61,101 nt of DNA from Streptococcus constellatus (GTDB taxonomy: Bacteria; Bacillota; Bacilli; Lactobacillales; Streptococcaceae): NCBI RefSeq assembly GCF_902167705.1, contig NZ_CABHMZ010000006.1:1-61101 (forward strand), written 5' to 3'. Within the stretch, counting starts at the first letter, position 1, and each line of letters opens with the position of its first letter. This document shows positions 8,443 through 18,187 of the stretch, piece by piece. The position numbers and the translations under genes are program-made. Below the pieces are notes generated by a model that saw nothing but the letters and a program-made list of their open reading frames with translations, did not search any database and was not told where the DNA came from.

Positions 8443-9390
8443 TCAATTCATTGTTTTCTCTTGTTCTGTAGTATCTACACGTTTAGCTACCCAAGCTGTC
8501 AAAATTGGTGTTAAAATCGCTGTTACAATAACGGATGCTGTTATTTGGGTGGTAGCTGTAGCTTCAACAGCTTTAAAGGAAGCATCTACAGCCGATAAAG
8601 CTGCTGGAGTGGCTATGGCACTAGCTGCTGTACTTGAAATAGCTGCACCAGCAATTCCTGATCCATCTGTGGCTTTATCTGCAAAAATAGCAAAGAAGCC
8701 TCCAACTAAGGTTGTAATGATTCCAAGTATGATACCTGGCAAACCACCTTGAATAATTTGCATAAAGCTCATATTGGCTCCTAAACAGAATCCAACAATA
8801 ATAATAATTGCTGTCACACCATTTGATAGAACTTTTTTCATATATGGAAAAGCATTTCCTAATGCAATCCCTAAAACAAGTGGTAAAATAGTTCCTACTA
8901 AACTCCAAATAGAAATATTAGCAAGACCAGCACTACTGAGAGCTGCCATTGTCACCATCGGTCCAACACTTAAGGTAGTAATACCAACAGCCCCTGCATC
9001 AATTTCATTTCCGTAAACTTCTACAATTCCAGCATACATAGCGTTATTAGCGACAGACATAGCTCCAATAATCGCCAAAGCACTTAAACCTAAAAAATTG
9101 TCATTGAAGACTTTTGCTACCAACAGACCTAAAAGAACTGAAACGACAATCTTAGATGTGATAATAGCCGCTCCACGCCCAACAGCTTTTGGAGTGTTCT
9201 TTAACGAGATTGTTCCTCCTATAAAAAATAGAAAAGCTCCAACGAGCGGACCAGCTCCCTGAACTATAGCGGTTGTAAAACCTCCAATTTTCAACACTTG
9301 AGGGAAAAATGTATTTATCACACAGCCGATAAACATGGGAACAATAATTGTATCACCAGGAATCTTAATTTTCTTATTAAAAATTTTCAT
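8443..9390 (-). CDS. kdgT: 2-keto-3-deoxygluconate permease
   Basis: A 315-residue membrane protein of the KdgT family, which takes up 2-keto-3-deoxygluconate by proton symport. About ten hydrophobic helices are visible, and the family's Gly/Ala-rich segments are present (GTISLKNTPKAVGRG, NNAMYAGIVEVYG, GSGIAGAAISSTAASAIATP). ATG 9390 was preferred because GAGGAG lies 8 bases upstream; ATG 9396 is only two bases from it. It is downstream of an SDR gene and separated from it by a perfect hairpin. No kdgK, kdgA or kduI is visible in the window, so the substrate, or where it is used, is open. Confidence 0.88.
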   Translation of the reverse strand: MKIFNKKIKIPGDTIIVPMFIGCVINTFFPQVLKIGGFTTAIVQGAGPLVGAFLFFIGGTISLKNTPKAVGRGAAIITSKIVVSVLLGLLVAKVFNDNFLGLSALAIIGAMSVANNAMYAGIVEVYGNEIDAGAVGITTLSVGPMVTMAALSSAGLANISIWSLVGTILPLVLGIALGNAFPYMKKVLSNGVTAIIIIVGFCLGANMSFMQIIQGGLPGIILGIITTLVGGFFAIFADKATDGSGIAGAAISSTAASAIATPAALSAVDASFKAVEATATTQITASVIVTAILTPILTAWVAKRVDTTEQEKTMN

Positions 9391-9409
9391 AATCATATCT
9401 CCTCTATAT

Positions 9410-9444
9410 ATTCAAGCCTTGTTTTTATTTAACAAGGCTTGAAT
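9410..9444 (-). promoter_or_regulatory. Perfect 14-bp intercistronic hairpin between SDR gene and kdgT
   Basis: ATTCAAGCCTTGTT (9410-9423) and AACAAGGCTTGAAT (9431-9444) are exact complements with a 7-base loop. On the minus strand it lies just before the kdgT ribosome binding site and has no following U-tract, so it is not a normal terminator. It may protect mRNA or set the relative expression of the two genes. A protein operator is another possibility. Confidence 0.6.
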
Positions 9445-9468
9445 GCCATACATCTTTTCGATAAAAAA

Positions 9469-10221
9469 TTAGCCATCCAGCGTAATACCGCCATCACAAT
9501 CACCGATTTCTCCAGACACGAAGCTGGCTAAGTCACTAGCAAAGAAAAGAATCATTTGAGCAATTTCAACAGGTTCTGCACGACGTCCAAGTGGAATCAT
9601 GTTGATGACACGCTGACTCTTTTCAGGGTCTTCTGACAATACAGTAGTCATATCCGTTCGTGTAAAAGAAGGACAGACCGCATTACATGCAATACCATAT
9701 TTGCCTCCTTCTTTCGCTACTGCTTTTGTAAGACCGTTCAAACCAGCTTTAGAAGATGCATAAGCAGCTGTTCCAAGCAAACCACCGCCTAATTTTGCAG
9801 CTACTGAGGAAACATTAACAATTCTTCCCCCTTTTTGTTCAATAAAATGTGGGAAAATAGTACTAATAGTTGAAAAACAACCAGAGAGGTTAATACGAAT
9901 GGTGCGTTCCCATTCGTCGTAAGTTAGTTGTTCAAATGGTTTAGCACTGATAACACCAGCACAATTGACTAAAATATCAATTTTACCAGCTGTTGCGATT
10001 ATTTTGTTCATTGCTTCTACAATAGATTCGTGATTTCCTAAATCCATATAAGTAAAGCTCGTGTGTTCTGCTCCAAATTCGGCAATCACTCGTTCAGCTG
10101 CTTCTTGATTGATGTCGGCAATAATGACATTACCACCACCTTCAACAATACCGCGAACAACTTCTTTGCCAATTCCGTTTGCACCACCGGTAACAATTGC
10201 TGTTTTACCTGAAAAATTCAT
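9469..10221 (-). CDS. SDR-family oxidoreductase linked to kdgT
   Basis: A 250-residue short-chain dehydrogenase/reductase with TGGANGIG (11-18), NCAG (86-89), Ser138/Ser139 and Y154xxxK158. Sequence features are of the FabG/gluconate 5-dehydrogenase type, and the C-terminal end (GDCDGGITLDG) is standard for the family. Because it heads an operon with a ketodeoxygluconate permease, a sugar-acid reduction such as that of KduD (2-deoxy-D-gluconate 3-dehydrogenase) is a reasonable inference; the sequence alone does not decide. The start MNFSGKTAIV is supported by GGAAGG a few bases upstream. It is not closely similar to the UcpA-like SDR at 767. Confidence 0.85.
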   Translation of the reverse strand: MNFSGKTAIVTGGANGIGKEVVRGIVEGGGNVIIADINQEAAERVIAEFGAEHTSFTYMDLGNHESIVEAMNKIIATAGKIDILVNCAGVISAKPFEQLTYDEWERTIRINLSGCFSTISTIFPHFIEQKGGRIVNVSSVAAKLGGGLLGTAAYASSKAGLNGLTKAVAKEGGKYGIACNAVCPSFTRTDMTTVLSEDPEKSQRVINMIPLGRRAEPVEIAQMILFFASDLASFVSGEIGDCDGGITLDG

Positions 10222-10364
10222 ATTCTCAAAACCTTCCGTTTTAATTATTATAGAATTCTACGTGATTATTATAGCACTCTCGTTTTAAAAATAAAAGTAG
10301 AAATATGAAATATTTTAAATATTTAGAAAAAACAATCTTTTTGCTGTTTTCTATGACTAATCTA

Positions 10365-10397
10365 AAAAGGTTAGAAAATAAAGCTCTCTAACCTTTT
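10365..10397 (-). terminator. Terminator after pmp23
   Basis: AAAAGGTTAGA (10365-10375) pairs with TCTAACCTTTT (10387-10397). On the minus strand it lies 7 bases after the pmp23 stop and ends the long tdk-to-pmp23 operon. Confidence 0.8.
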
Positions 10398-10403
10398 GAT
10401 TTA

Positions 10404-11006
10404 TTAAAACCAATTCATCACTTTCATGATATACATATTCATCTGAACTTGACGAGAATAATAGAAATTTCCGCCATTTATATAGAGTCTAGAGCCATGT
10501 AGGAGTGCAATGGGGTGGTAATAAGAATAGGTTTGCCCAGTCACGTTTCCTAAACTTGGTGCAACAACATTTTTAGAGTATTTTTTTGCCAAATCAAGGG
10601 TATTTTCACCACCGTGTTTTGCAATATAGTCAATGTAAGCTCGACCAAAGTTATAGGCTTGTACAGCAGTCCAAACATCTACTTTCTTTTCTTGAGCTAC
10701 ATTTAGATTAGTGGATAGGGTCTGAACACCTTGACGAATGCTTTCTTTATTATCTAAAATAGAGTTTTTCTGACCCGTCGCACTCTCGCTAGATTGCATG
10801 ACATCAGAAACTTTTCCCTTTGTTTCAGTATAAATCATAGCAAGGACTAATTCCTCATTGGCTGCAGTATCTTGCTCGTCTAGCACTTCTCTCACTAAGC
10901 TACGGTAGGTCATCACTTGCTTGACATCATGATGAACTTGAACCAACTTGTAAGCAACGAGAATTAAAAGAATGAGAAGGATCAATTTTCTAAGAATTTT
11001 AAACAT
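10404..11006 (-). CDS. pmp23: Lysozyme-like peptidoglycan hydrolase Pmp23 (MpgB)
   Basis: A 200-residue protein with one N-terminal membrane segment ([16 protein letters not shown]) and an extracellular lysozyme-like domain. The likely catalytic Glu is in [11 protein letters not shown], and [15 protein letters not shown] resembles the sugar-binding region of the family. In pneumococcus the homologous Pmp23/MpgB is needed for normal cell shape and division. Its position downstream of glyA and the nucleoid-associated gene also fits. The ATG overlaps the preceding stop by one base (TAATG), so translation is probably coupled. Confidence 0.85.
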   Translation of the reverse strand: MFKILRKLILLILLILVAYKLVQVHHDVKQVMTYRSLVREVLDEQDTAANEELVLAMIYTETKGKVSDVMQSSESATGQKNSILDNKESIRQGVQTLSTNLNVAQEKKVDVWTAVQAYNFGRAYIDYIAKHGGENTLDLAKKYSKNVVAPSLGNVTGQTYSYYHPIALLHGSRLYINGGNFYYSRQVQMNMYIMKVMNWF

Positions 11007-11980
11007 TATTTACTTTGGATATCTTCTATGTTTTTGATGAGAATGGAATAGGTTCCATTCTCGTTTTGTATGAATTCTACGGATTCCGCATCTTGATAGA
11101 TGTTATTGGGGACAATAAGCTCAATTCCATTTGAAAGAGAGAGCTTTTGGTTTTCAAATTTTTTCTTCTGACGACTACTATCAATTTCATCAAATTTAAC
11201 AGTTTCCGGAATTGCTTCCTTAACCTGATCAATAAAAGTCAAACGAGCTGTCAGATTGTTATCGAACAAGTCATCTGCTAATTTTTCTGGCGATAATTCA
11301 TTATTTTCTTCTAAATTTTTAAAAATAGACGATTTAACCTTGGATTGAAATTGAAAATCATCCTGATGAAAGCTCTCTGCAACTTTTTGAGCTGTTTTTT
11401 CTAAGGCTTTGATAGATTTTTTAGGAGAAATTTTAGGATTGACTTGTAACAGATTAGCAGAAAAATAATTGAGAAAAGCACCATTGTATTTAATCCGTTT
11501 TTCAATCAAATGGTATTTACGTGATTGAAGATTGATAACCAAGGCCTCATCGGCACCTGTACCAAATCCCGGCAAATTGTTCTGGGTAATCTTGATAGGA
11601 TTGTCTACTTCTCCACCTAAGTGAGTGAGTGTTTCTCGCAGAGCAATCCGCAAAAAAGCAAAATGCTCCACGCCTTCCTTGTCAAATTGAACAAAAATCA
11701 AATCGTTGGTTTTCTGATTTTCGCTCACCGAAAATTCCTCTTTCCAGAGATTGGCAATCGTTATAGAAGTTTCTAAAAAGTCTTTTGTAATATGTGATAA
11801 AAAGACATTATCTTCGGTAAAAATGCCCGTTTTGGCCTCATCTGAATAGACACGTTCAATCTTCTTGCGAAGATATTCTTCAATTTTAGGAGTAATATTG
11901 AGATATTTATCTGCTAAAAGAAGGTCGGTGTCTGACGGACTAAATTGATGAATAATGGCTTTTTTTACGTAAATGTCCAT
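11006..11980 (-). CDS. Nucleoid-associated protein (NdpA/YejK-like)
   Basis: A 324-residue soluble protein of the 37-kDa nucleoid-associated family (NdpA). The E. coli member associates with the nucleoid; the streptococcal role is unknown. Features are the N-terminal start [19 protein letters not shown], a central conserved region ([17 protein letters not shown]), and a C-terminal [18 protein letters not shown] 11980 was chosen because GAGGA lies 6 bases upstream and it starts right after the glyA stop (TGA-A-ATG). The frame stays open 27 bases further upstream into glyA. It lies between glyA and pmp23 in the operon. Confidence 0.85.
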   Translation of the reverse strand: MDIYVKKAIIHQFSPSDTDLLLADKYLNITPKIEEYLRKKIERVYSDEAKTGIFTEDNVFLSHITKDFLETSITIANLWKEEFSVSENQKTNDLIFVQFDKEGVEHFAFLRIALRETLTHLGGEVDNPIKITQNNLPGFGTGADEALVINLQSRKYHLIEKRIKYNGAFLNYFSANLLQVNPKISPKKSIKALEKTAQKVAESFHQDDFQFQSKVKSSIFKNLEENNELSPEKLADDLFDNNLTARLTFIDQVKEAIPETVKFDEIDSSRQKKKFENQKLSLSNGIELIVPNNIYQDAESVEFIQNENGTYSILIKNIEDIQSK

Positions 11981-11981
11981 T

Positions 11982-13238
11982 TCAGTCCTCATATAGTGGA
12001 AAGGCATCAGTCAATTCTTTAACTTCTGCACGGACCTGCTCTAAAACAGCTTCGTTGTTTTCGTTCTCTAAAGTTTTGATGATTAATTCTGCTACTTTAA
12101 TACTTTCAGCTACCCCAAAGCCACGGGCTGCAATAGCTGCAGTTCCGATACGAATGCCACTTGTTTTAAATGGAGATAAAGTTTCATAAGGGATAGAGTT
12201 TTTATTGAGAGTGATATGGACATCATCCAAAAGGTTTTGAGCGACTTTCCCATTTTCAACGACTTTGGTCACATCCACAAGGAAAAGATGATTCTCCGTA
12301 CCGCCTGAAATGACACGAAAATTCCCATGTTGTTGGAATACTTGAACCATTGCCTTAGCGTTATCCAAAATCTGCTGAGCATAAACTTTAAAATCTGGAT
12401 CCAATACTTCTTTGAAAGCAGCTGCTTTAGCCGCCACGACATGCTCCAGTGGTCCTCCTTGAATTCCTGGAAAGATTGCGGAATTGATCTTTTTCGCCAA
12501 CTCTTCATCATTGGTCAAAATTAAGCCACCACGGGGTCCTCGAAGGGTTTTATGAGTAGTAGTTGTCGTAATATGTGCATACGGTACTGGACTTGGATGC
12601 AAACCAGCGGCAACTAAACCGGCAATATGAGCCATGTCTACCATGAGTTTTGCTCCAACAGTATCTGCAATTTCACGGAATTTAGCAAAATCAATAATAT
12701 GTGAATAGGCAGAAGCACCTGCAACAATCAATTTAGGTTTGACTTCTTTAGCCTGCGCCAAAATAGCATCAAAATCTAAAAGTTCCGTTTCAGGATCAAC
12801 GTTATAAGGCACAAAGTTGTAGGTTTTCCCAGAGAAGCTAACAGCTGCGCCATGTGTCAAATGTCCGCCTGCTGCAAGATCCATTCCCATTACTGTATCA
12901 CCTGGCTCAATTAAGGCCATATAAGCTGCACAATTCGCCTGACTGCCTGAGTGGGGTTGAACATTGGCAAATTTTGCTCCAAAGATTTCTTTAGCACGTT
13001 CAATTGCTAATGTCTCAATCACATCCACAACGTCCGTACCACCATAATAGCGACGACCTGGATAACCTTCGGCATATTTATTGGTTAAAATAGAACCTTG
13101 TGCTGCCATAACAGCTTTTGAAACAACATTTTCTGAAGCAATCAATTCAATATTGTTTTGCTGACGTTTTTCTTCTGCAGCAATAGCTTCCCAAAGCTCA
13201 GCATCGTATTCTTTATAGTCTTTATGGTCAAAAATCAT
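11982..13238 (-). CDS. glyA: Serine hydroxymethyltransferase
   Basis: A 418-residue PLP enzyme that converts serine and tetrahydrofolate to glycine and 5,10-methylene-THF. It is the main source of one-carbon units for purine and thymidylate synthesis. Visible motifs are the N-terminal [35 protein letters not shown] and the PLP-binding Lys in [14 protein letters not shown]. Length is standard. It follows tsaC with a 49-nt gap and precedes the nucleoid-protein gene by one base. Co-location with tdk in one transcription unit fits a thymidylate/one-carbon theme, although prfA, prmC and tsaC serve translation. Confidence 0.98.
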   Translation of the reverse strand: MIFDHKDYKEYDAELWEAIAAEEKRQQNNIELIASENVVSKAVMAAQGSILTNKYAEGYPGRRYYGGTDVVDVIETLAIERAKEIFGAKFANVQPHSGSQANCAAYMALIEPGDTVMGMDLAAGGHLTHGAAVSFSGKTYNFVPYNVDPETELLDFDAILAQAKEVKPKLIVAGASAYSHIIDFAKFREIADTVGAKLMVDMAHIAGLVAAGLHPSPVPYAHITTTTTHKTLRGPRGGLILTNDEELAKKINSAIFPGIQGGPLEHVVAAKAAAFKEVLDPDFKVYAQQILDNAKAMVQVFQQHGNFRVISGGTENHLFLVDVTKVVENGKVAQNLLDDVHITLNKNSIPYETLSPFKTSGIRIGTAAIAARGFGVAESIKVAELIIKTLENENNEAVLEQVRAEVKELTDAFPLYED

Positions 13239-13263
13239 AAGATTCTCCCTTCTCTTAAAACGG

Positions 13264-13293
13264 TTCTAAAACCTACTAATCAAGGTTTTAGAA
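13264..13293 (-). promoter_or_regulatory. Hairpin between tsaC and glyA
   Basis: TTCTAAAACC (13264-13273) and GGTTTTAGAA (13284-13293) are exact complements around a 10-base loop. The hairpin overlaps the tsaC stop codon. The minus strand has only a broken run of T afterwards, so full termination is doubtful. It may act as a partial attenuator or mRNA processing site. Confidence 0.45.
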
Positions 13294-13878
13294 GTGAATT
13301 TCTGGAATTTTGGTGAGAATTTCTTCGCAAGTGACAGCACCTTGACGTAGAATATGTGCTGTTTCACCAGATAAATCCAAAATAGTTGAATCCTGTCCTG
13401 TTAAAAAAGCATCATCTTCTAGACCAAGAACTTCATGATGGAAGTCGGCCATAATTTGCTGGAAGTTTATTCCGCTACTCTTTCCAGATAAATTTGCGGA
13501 CGGACCAATGAGAGGTCCAAATTTTCTAATCAAGTCCAATGTTTTGGGATGACTAGGAACACGAAAACCAATTGTTTTCATACCTGAATTTATCCAAATT
13601 GGAACTTGTTCATTAGCTTGTAAAATAATGGTCAAAGGACCGGGTAGAAAGGCTTGGTAGAGCTTTTTTAAATACTGAGGCTGACGTTTGGAAAATTGAT
13701 AAATTTCTTCTAAGCTTGAAACATTTAAATTCAAGGCCTTTTCGCGAGGTCTACCTTTTAAGTCATAGACATGACTGACGGCCTGCTCATCCATTGCCTT
13801 ACAAAATAAACCATATACAGTCTCAGTTGGCAGCACGACTGCTCCTCCGCTACTCAGTACTTCCTCAATTTTATCCAT
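13288..13878 (-). CDS. tsaC: L-threonylcarbamoyladenylate synthase (Sua5/YrdC/YwlC)
   Basis: A 196-residue single-domain YrdC protein that makes threonylcarbamoyl-AMP from threonine, bicarbonate and ATP for the t6A37 modification of ANN-decoding tRNAs. The conserved LPTETVYGL, KGRPREKALN and SANLSGKSSG motifs are present. It lacks the C-terminal Sua5 domain, which makes it the short TsaC type. The start overlaps the end of prmC by 8 bases, a sign of coupled translation. Confidence 0.93.
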   Translation of the reverse strand: MDKIEEVLSSGGAVVLPTETVYGLFCKAMDEQAVSHVYDLKGRPREKALNLNVSSLEEIYQFSKRQPQYLKKLYQAFLPGPLTIILQANEQVPIWINSGMKTIGFRVPSHPKTLDLIRKFGPLIGPSANLSGKSSGINFQQIMADFHHEVLGLEDDAFLTGQDSTILDLSGETAHILRQGAVTCEEILTKIPEIHF

Positions 13879-14701
13879 TATCTACCACTACCATTCTATC
13901 TTTTCCGAATTGATCTTGCAAGACGCGAATCCTCATTTTTGGAAATGCAGACTCAAATAGTTTTTTTACATGTTCCCCTTGCTTGTAGCCAATTTCGAGA
14001 TAGATTTTTCCTTTTTCTGTTAAATGATTTTGAGCGTTCTCAGCAATTTCTCGATAAACAGCATATCCGTCTTCTTCAGCAAAAAGAGCAAGATGAGGTT
14101 CTGAAGCAAGGACATTGAGACCTACTTCTTCTCTGTCCGTCTCTGAAATATAAGGCGGATTGGATACAATAATATCATACTTTCCTGTAATCGCCTGAAA
14201 ACAATCAGACTGAACAAAATCAATCACTACATCAATTGCTTCCGCATTTTCTTGCGCCAAACCTAAAGCGTCTCGGGAAATGTCGGAAGCCGTGACCTGC
14301 CAATTCGCATGCTCAGTAGCCAAAGATAGAGCAATTGCTCCACTTCCAGTGCCGATATCCAAAACTTTCAGACTACTATTTTGATTTTCAGACAAGATCA
14401 GGTCAACTAATTCCTCAGTTTCTGGTCGGGGAATCAGCACTCGTTCATCTACTTTGAACGAGTGACCATGAAATGCTGCGCTCCCAATAATGTATTGGGC
14501 AGGTCTATGAAGCAATAATTGAGATTGAATCTTTTTCAGTAATTCTCTATCTTCTACTGTCGCTTCTGCTTGCATTTTCAGCACAAATTGGGTGAAGGAT
14601 AAGTTTCTCAAAGACCGAAAGGTAAAGGAGAGGCTTTCTGCTTCTTCACCAACTGCTTCAAGCTGTTTTTCCATTTCAGCAAGAATTTGAGCTAATTTCA
14701 T
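13871..14701 (-). CDS. prmC: Release factor glutamine methyltransferase PrmC (HemK)
   Basis: A 276-residue SAM-dependent enzyme that methylates the Gln of the GGQ motif in release factors 1 and 2. The N-terminal helical domain binds the factor. The methyltransferase domain has DIGTGSGA (115-122) for SAM and the diagnostic NPPY (181-184) for the glutamine side chain. It overlaps the end of prfA, its substrate gene, by one base (TAATG), a widely conserved pairing. Confidence 0.97.
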   Translation of the reverse strand: MKLAQILAEMEKQLEAVGEEAESLSFTFRSLRNLSFTQFVLKMQAEATVEDRELLKKIQSQLLLHRPAQYIIGSAAFHGHSFKVDERVLIPRPETEELVDLILSENQNSSLKVLDIGTGSGAIALSLATEHANWQVTASDISRDALGLAQENAEAIDVVIDFVQSDCFQAITGKYDIIVSNPPYISETDREEVGLNVLASEPHLALFAEEDGYAVYREIAENAQNHLTEKGKIYLEIGYKQGEHVKKLFESAFPKMRIRVLQDQFGKDRMVVVDNG

Positions 14702-15780
14702 TATTTATTCAATTCTTCTAGCTTCTGTGTTTGGTCATACAATACCAAGGCATCTACGATCTCGTCTAATTTTCCAGCTAAAATCGTATCTAGCTTTTGC
14801 AGCGTTAAACCAATACGGTGATCTGTCACACGATTTTGTGGAAAATTATAGGTACGAATCCGCTCTGAGCGATCTCCTGTACCAATAGTTGATTTCCGTT
14901 CGGCATCTTGCTCGTCTTGCGCAATTTGCGCAAAATGGTCCGCTACACGCGCACGGATAATCTTCATAGCTTTGTCGCGATTTTTTTGTTGGGTTCGTTC
15001 TTCCTGCATTTCAACCTTAATATTTGTTGGCAAGTGAACGATCCGAACGGCTGTTGCAACTTTGTTGACATTCTGACCGCCAGCGCCAGAAGCGTGATAA
15101 ATGTCAATCCGAAGATCCTTTGGATCAATATCATATTCCACTTCTTCAACTTCAGGCATGACTAAGACTGTTGCTGTCGAAGTGTGAACCCGTCCTTGGC
15201 TTTCTGTCACTGGGACACGCTGTACACGGTGAGCACCTGATTCATATTTTAATTTGGAATAAACGGATTGACCAGAAACCATCGCTACCACTTCTTTGAA
15301 GCCACCGACTCCATTCATGGAGGCTTCCATAACCTCAAATTTCCATCCTTGCGATTCGGCGTATTTTTGATACATTGTCAGAAGATCACCAGCAAAGAGT
15401 GAAGCTTCATCACCTCCTGCTGCACCACGGATTTCTAAGATGATGTTTTTATCATCGTTTGGATCTTTTGGTAAAAGAAGAATTTTCAATTTTTCCTCGT
15501 ATTCTTCTTTTTCAGCTTTTGCATCTTTGAGCTCTTGCTTTGCCATTTCTTCCAAATCAGCATCGCCAGAAGCGTCTTTGATCATTTCTTCGGCATCTGT
15601 GATGTTTTGGAGCACTCGTTTGTATTCACGATAAGTTGCTACCGTATCGCGTGTACTTGCTTCTTCTTTGGACAATTCCATAAAACGCTTGGTGTCACTG
15701 ACAACATCTGGGTCACTCAGAAGTTCCCCCAACTCTTCATAGCGATCTTCAACGGCTTGTAACTGTTCATAGATATTCAT
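14701..15780 (-). CDS. prfA: Peptide chain release factor 1
   Basis: A 359-residue RF1 that reads UAA and UAG stop codons and triggers peptide release. The codon-recognition tripeptide is PVT at 190-192 (RF1 uses PxT) and the catalytic GGQ is at 234-236 in GAGGQNVNK. No frameshift site is present, which also argues for RF1 rather than RF2. Its ATG overlaps the tdk stop by 4 bases. Confidence 0.98.
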   Translation of the reverse strand: MNIYEQLQAVEDRYEELGELLSDPDVVSDTKRFMELSKEEASTRDTVATYREYKRVLQNITDAEEMIKDASGDADLEEMAKQELKDAKAEKEEYEEKLKILLLPKDPNDDKNIILEIRGAAGGDEASLFAGDLLTMYQKYAESQGWKFEVMEASMNGVGGFKEVVAMVSGQSVYSKLKYESGAHRVQRVPVTESQGRVHTSTATVLVMPEVEEVEYDIDPKDLRIDIYHASGAGGQNVNKVATAVRIVHLPTNIKVEMQEERTQQKNRDKAMKIIRARVADHFAQIAQDEQDAERKSTIGTGDRSERIRTYNFPQNRVTDHRIGLTLQKLDTILAGKLDEIVDALVLYDQTQKLEELNK

Positions 15781-16382
15781 CGTTTGCTATTTTCTCCTTC
15801 ACTTCCCATTTTCTCTATCTCTGGCTGAAAATAATGCTTCCGACAGACAGGAATATAGGTTTCATTCCCACCGATTTGAATCTGCTCACCTTCATAGACC
15901 GGCTTACCATTCGTTGTTCTTAATACCATGGTTGCTTTTTTGGAGCAAAATTGACAAATCGTTTTAATCTCATCAATTTTATCTGCTAGAAGCAGGAGAT
16001 ATTTCGAGCCTTCAAATAACTCATTGCGAAAATCATTTTTCAAACCAAAAGCCATAACTGGTACGTTTAATTCGTCAACTACTCTTGCCAAATCATAGAC
16101 ATGATGACGAGATAGAAACTGTGCTTCATCAATCAATACACAATAAGGTTTTTCGGACATTTCTTGAATAAAACGGAAAATATCAGTATCTTCTGCTATT
16201 GCAGTTGCTTTTCGCTTCATTCCGATACGACTAGAAACAACGCCGAAACCGTCGCGTGTATCAAGTGCGCTCGTCATAATGACAACACCTTTGCCTTGTT
16301 CTTCGTAGTTGTGTGCTACTTTTAAAATTTCGATTGTTTTGCCCGAATTCATCGTGCCATATTTATAATACAATTGAGCCAT
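15777..16382 (-). CDS. tdk: Thymidine kinase
   Basis: A 201-residue type II thymidine kinase that salvages thymidine to dTMP. The P-loop is GTMNSGKT (9-16), the catalytic Glu is Glu86 in IDEAQF, and a structural zinc site is formed by C143xxC146, C180 and probably H183. It is the first gene of the operon that continues into prfA. The upstream region to the divergent tautomerase gene is about 120 bp and AT-rich. Confidence 0.96.
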   Translation of the reverse strand: MAQLYYKYGTMNSGKTIEILKVAHNYEEQGKGVVIMTSALDTRDGFGVVSSRIGMKRKATAIAEDTDIFRFIQEMSEKPYCVLIDEAQFLSRHHVYDLARVVDELNVPVMAFGLKNDFRNELFEGSKYLLLLADKIDEIKTICQFCSKKATMVLRTTNGKPVYEGEQIQIGGNETYIPVCRKHYFQPEIEKMGSEGENSKR

Positions 16383-16503
16383 TTTCTTTAATTCGTTTCA
16401 AATTCTCCAATTTTTAATACTTCTTATTTTACCATATTCTGACACGCTTTAAAACCTAATTTATGATAAAATAAAAATATCAAAGATAAAAAGGAGAAAC
16501 ATT

Positions 16504-16686
16504 ATGCCATTTGTCAGAATTGATTTATTTGAAGGGCGCACGTTAGAACAAAAGAAAGCTCTTGCAAAAGAAGTTACTGCCGCTGTTGTAAAAAATACTG
16601 GCGCGCCACAATCTGCTGTTCATGTCATCATCAACGACATGCCAGAAGGGACTTATTTCCCACAAGGTGAAATGCGTACAAAATAA
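16504..16686 (+). CDS. 4-oxalocrotonate tautomerase-family protein
   Basis: A 60-residue protein whose mature N-terminus would be Pro1 (MPFVRIDLFEGR), the catalytic base of the tautomerase superfamily. VHVIINDMPEGTYFPQGE follows the usual 4-OT pattern. It forms small hexamers in other bacteria. The physiological substrate in streptococci is unknown, since they lack the aromatic-degradation pathway of the namesake. AAAAAGGAG precedes the ATG. It is monocistronic. Confidence 0.9.
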   Translation: MPFVRIDLFEGRTLEQKKALAKEVTAAVVKNTGAPQSAVHVIINDMPEGTYFPQGEMRTK

Positions 16687-16687
16687 C

Positions 16688-16727
16688 AAAAAAGAATCTT
16701 GGATAAAAATCTGAGATTCTTTTTTGA
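16688..16727. terminator. Terminator between the tautomerase gene and the convergent MATE gene
   Basis: AAAAAAGAATCT (16688-16699) pairs with AGATTCTTTTTT (16714-16725). A/T tracts on both sides allow use in both directions. Confidence 0.8.
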
Positions 16728-16753
16728 TTCAGAATGATAAATGATGTATAAAT

Positions 16754-18091
16754 CTAATTTCTTTTTTGAATATGATTGAGACGAAGTTGGTATAAAATGC
16801 CACTAACAACCAGACTAGAAATTAAACCAATCCAATAAGCAAAGGGACCTAAATTTGTCATGTGATCCAATAGTAACCCAACTGGTAACGACACCCCCCA
16901 ATAGCCAATCAAGCCCAAATAAAATGGAACTTTTGTATCCTTGTATCCGCGTAAAATCCCTTGAAGTGGCGCTGCAAAAGTATCTGCTAATTGAAAAAAT
17001 AAACTGTAAGTTAAGAAAATAGACGTTAAACGAATAAATTCCCTGTTCGTTCCATACAACGAAGCAACTTGATAACGGAAAAGATATAAAAATGTCAGCG
17101 TGAAAACAGCGAACCCAAGTGCAGTCAATCTTCCCAAAACACAATATTTTCTGACATCATCTGGACGTTTTGCGCCAATCTCGTAAGAAACGATAATAGC
17201 CATAGCATTAGAAATGCTCATGGGAAAAGCATACATAAGATTGGAAAAGCTGATAGCAGATTGGTGGCTGGCAATGATTAACGAAGAAAATTTAGCCATG
17301 AGCAAACCTACGACTGAAAATATCACAACTTCTGCAAAGACAGTTCCGCCAATAGGAAAACCGAGACGAATCCCTTCCTGCAATCCTTTTTTATCCAAAG
17401 GTCGAATGTTCCATAATTGATATTTTTTAATTCTAGGATGTCTTTTAGCAACTACTACTGAAAGGATTAACAACACCCAGTAAGCCAGCGAGGTTCCCAG
17501 CCCCGCTCCTGCTCCGCCCATTTCTGGAAAGCCAAATGCTCCATAAATTAAAACATAGTTAAAGCTGGCATTCAACGGTAACAAGAGCAACATAAGGTAC
17601 ATGGATAATCTTGTCAATCCTAATGCGTCTAATAAAGAGCGTACAACACTAAATAAAAGCAAAGGGATAATTCCAAATGCCAAATACCAGAGGTAGTGTA
17701 TAGAAACTTCTGCTACTAGTGGTTCTAAACCAATATTGGACAAAACAAGCGGTGCACCTAAAAAAACGAGTCCAAACAAAAGAAGAGACAAGCCGAGAGA
17801 TAAATAAATAAACTGATAAAAATCAGAAGCGATTTTTTCTTCTTGTTTTCGTCCCAGATGGTGTCCAATAATCGGAACCAACGCTGAAACAATACCAGTC
17901 AGAAAGGTAAAAAACGGACTCCATAAGCTAGTCGCCATTGAAACTCCCGCCAAATGCAAAGTATGGTATTGCCCTGTCATGGTTGTGTCCACAAACGAAG
18001 CTGAAAAATTGGCCAGTTGATAAATCAAAATTGGCAAAAAAATCGAAATAAATAGAGTCATCCGTTCTTTTAAATTGCGATCTTGGTACAT
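16754..18091 (-). CDS. MATE-family multidrug/cation efflux transporter
   Basis: A 445-residue integral membrane protein with twelve predicted helices in two homologous halves, typical of MATE exporters. These use a Na+ or H+ gradient to expel drugs and cationic compounds. Segments such as ASFVDTTMTGQYHTLHLAGVSMA and PLQGILRGYKDTKVP (N- and C-half signatures) are characteristic; the first is cited as NFSASFVDTTMTGQ near residue 28. Substrate cannot be told from sequence. It is monocistronic. Confidence 0.9.
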   Translation of the reverse strand: MYQDRNLKERMTLFISIFLPILIYQLANFSASFVDTTMTGQYHTLHLAGVSMATSLWSPFFTFLTGIVSALVPIIGHHLGRKQEEKIASDFYQFIYLSLGLSLLLFGLVFLGAPLVLSNIGLEPLVAEVSIHYLWYLAFGIIPLLLFSVVRSLLDALGLTRLSMYLMLLLLPLNASFNYVLIYGAFGFPEMGGAGAGLGTSLAYWVLLILSVVVAKRHPRIKKYQLWNIRPLDKKGLQEGIRLGFPIGGTVFAEVVIFSVVGLLMAKFSSLIIASHQSAISFSNLMYAFPMSISNAMAIIVSYEIGAKRPDDVRKYCVLGRLTALGFAVFTLTFLYLFRYQVASLYGTNREFIRLTSIFLTYSLFFQLADTFAAPLQGILRGYKDTKVPFYLGLIGYWGVSLPVGLLLDHMTNLGPFAYWIGLISSLVVSGILYQLRLNHIQKRN

Positions 18092-18146
18092 AAAATCTCC
18101 TCAAATTATTCCTTCTCTCTTAACTATACTATAAGCACTCAGAATA

Positions 18147-18181
18147 GTCAAAAAAGCTAAGAGAAAATCTCCTAGCCTTTT
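18147..18181 (-). terminator. Terminator of the xpt-pbuX operon
   Basis: On the minus strand AAAAGGCTAGGAGA pairs with TCTCTTAGCTTTTT around a very short loop, followed by T residues. It lies 7 bases after the pbuX stop. Confidence 0.8.
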
Positions 18182-18187
18182 CAAACT

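Noticed and set aside
13264..13293. tsaC-glyA hairpin as a full terminator
   Set aside because: The following T-run is broken and glyA has no clear promoter of its own in the 49-nt gap, so complete termination would leave glyA unexpressed. Kept only as a possible attenuator.
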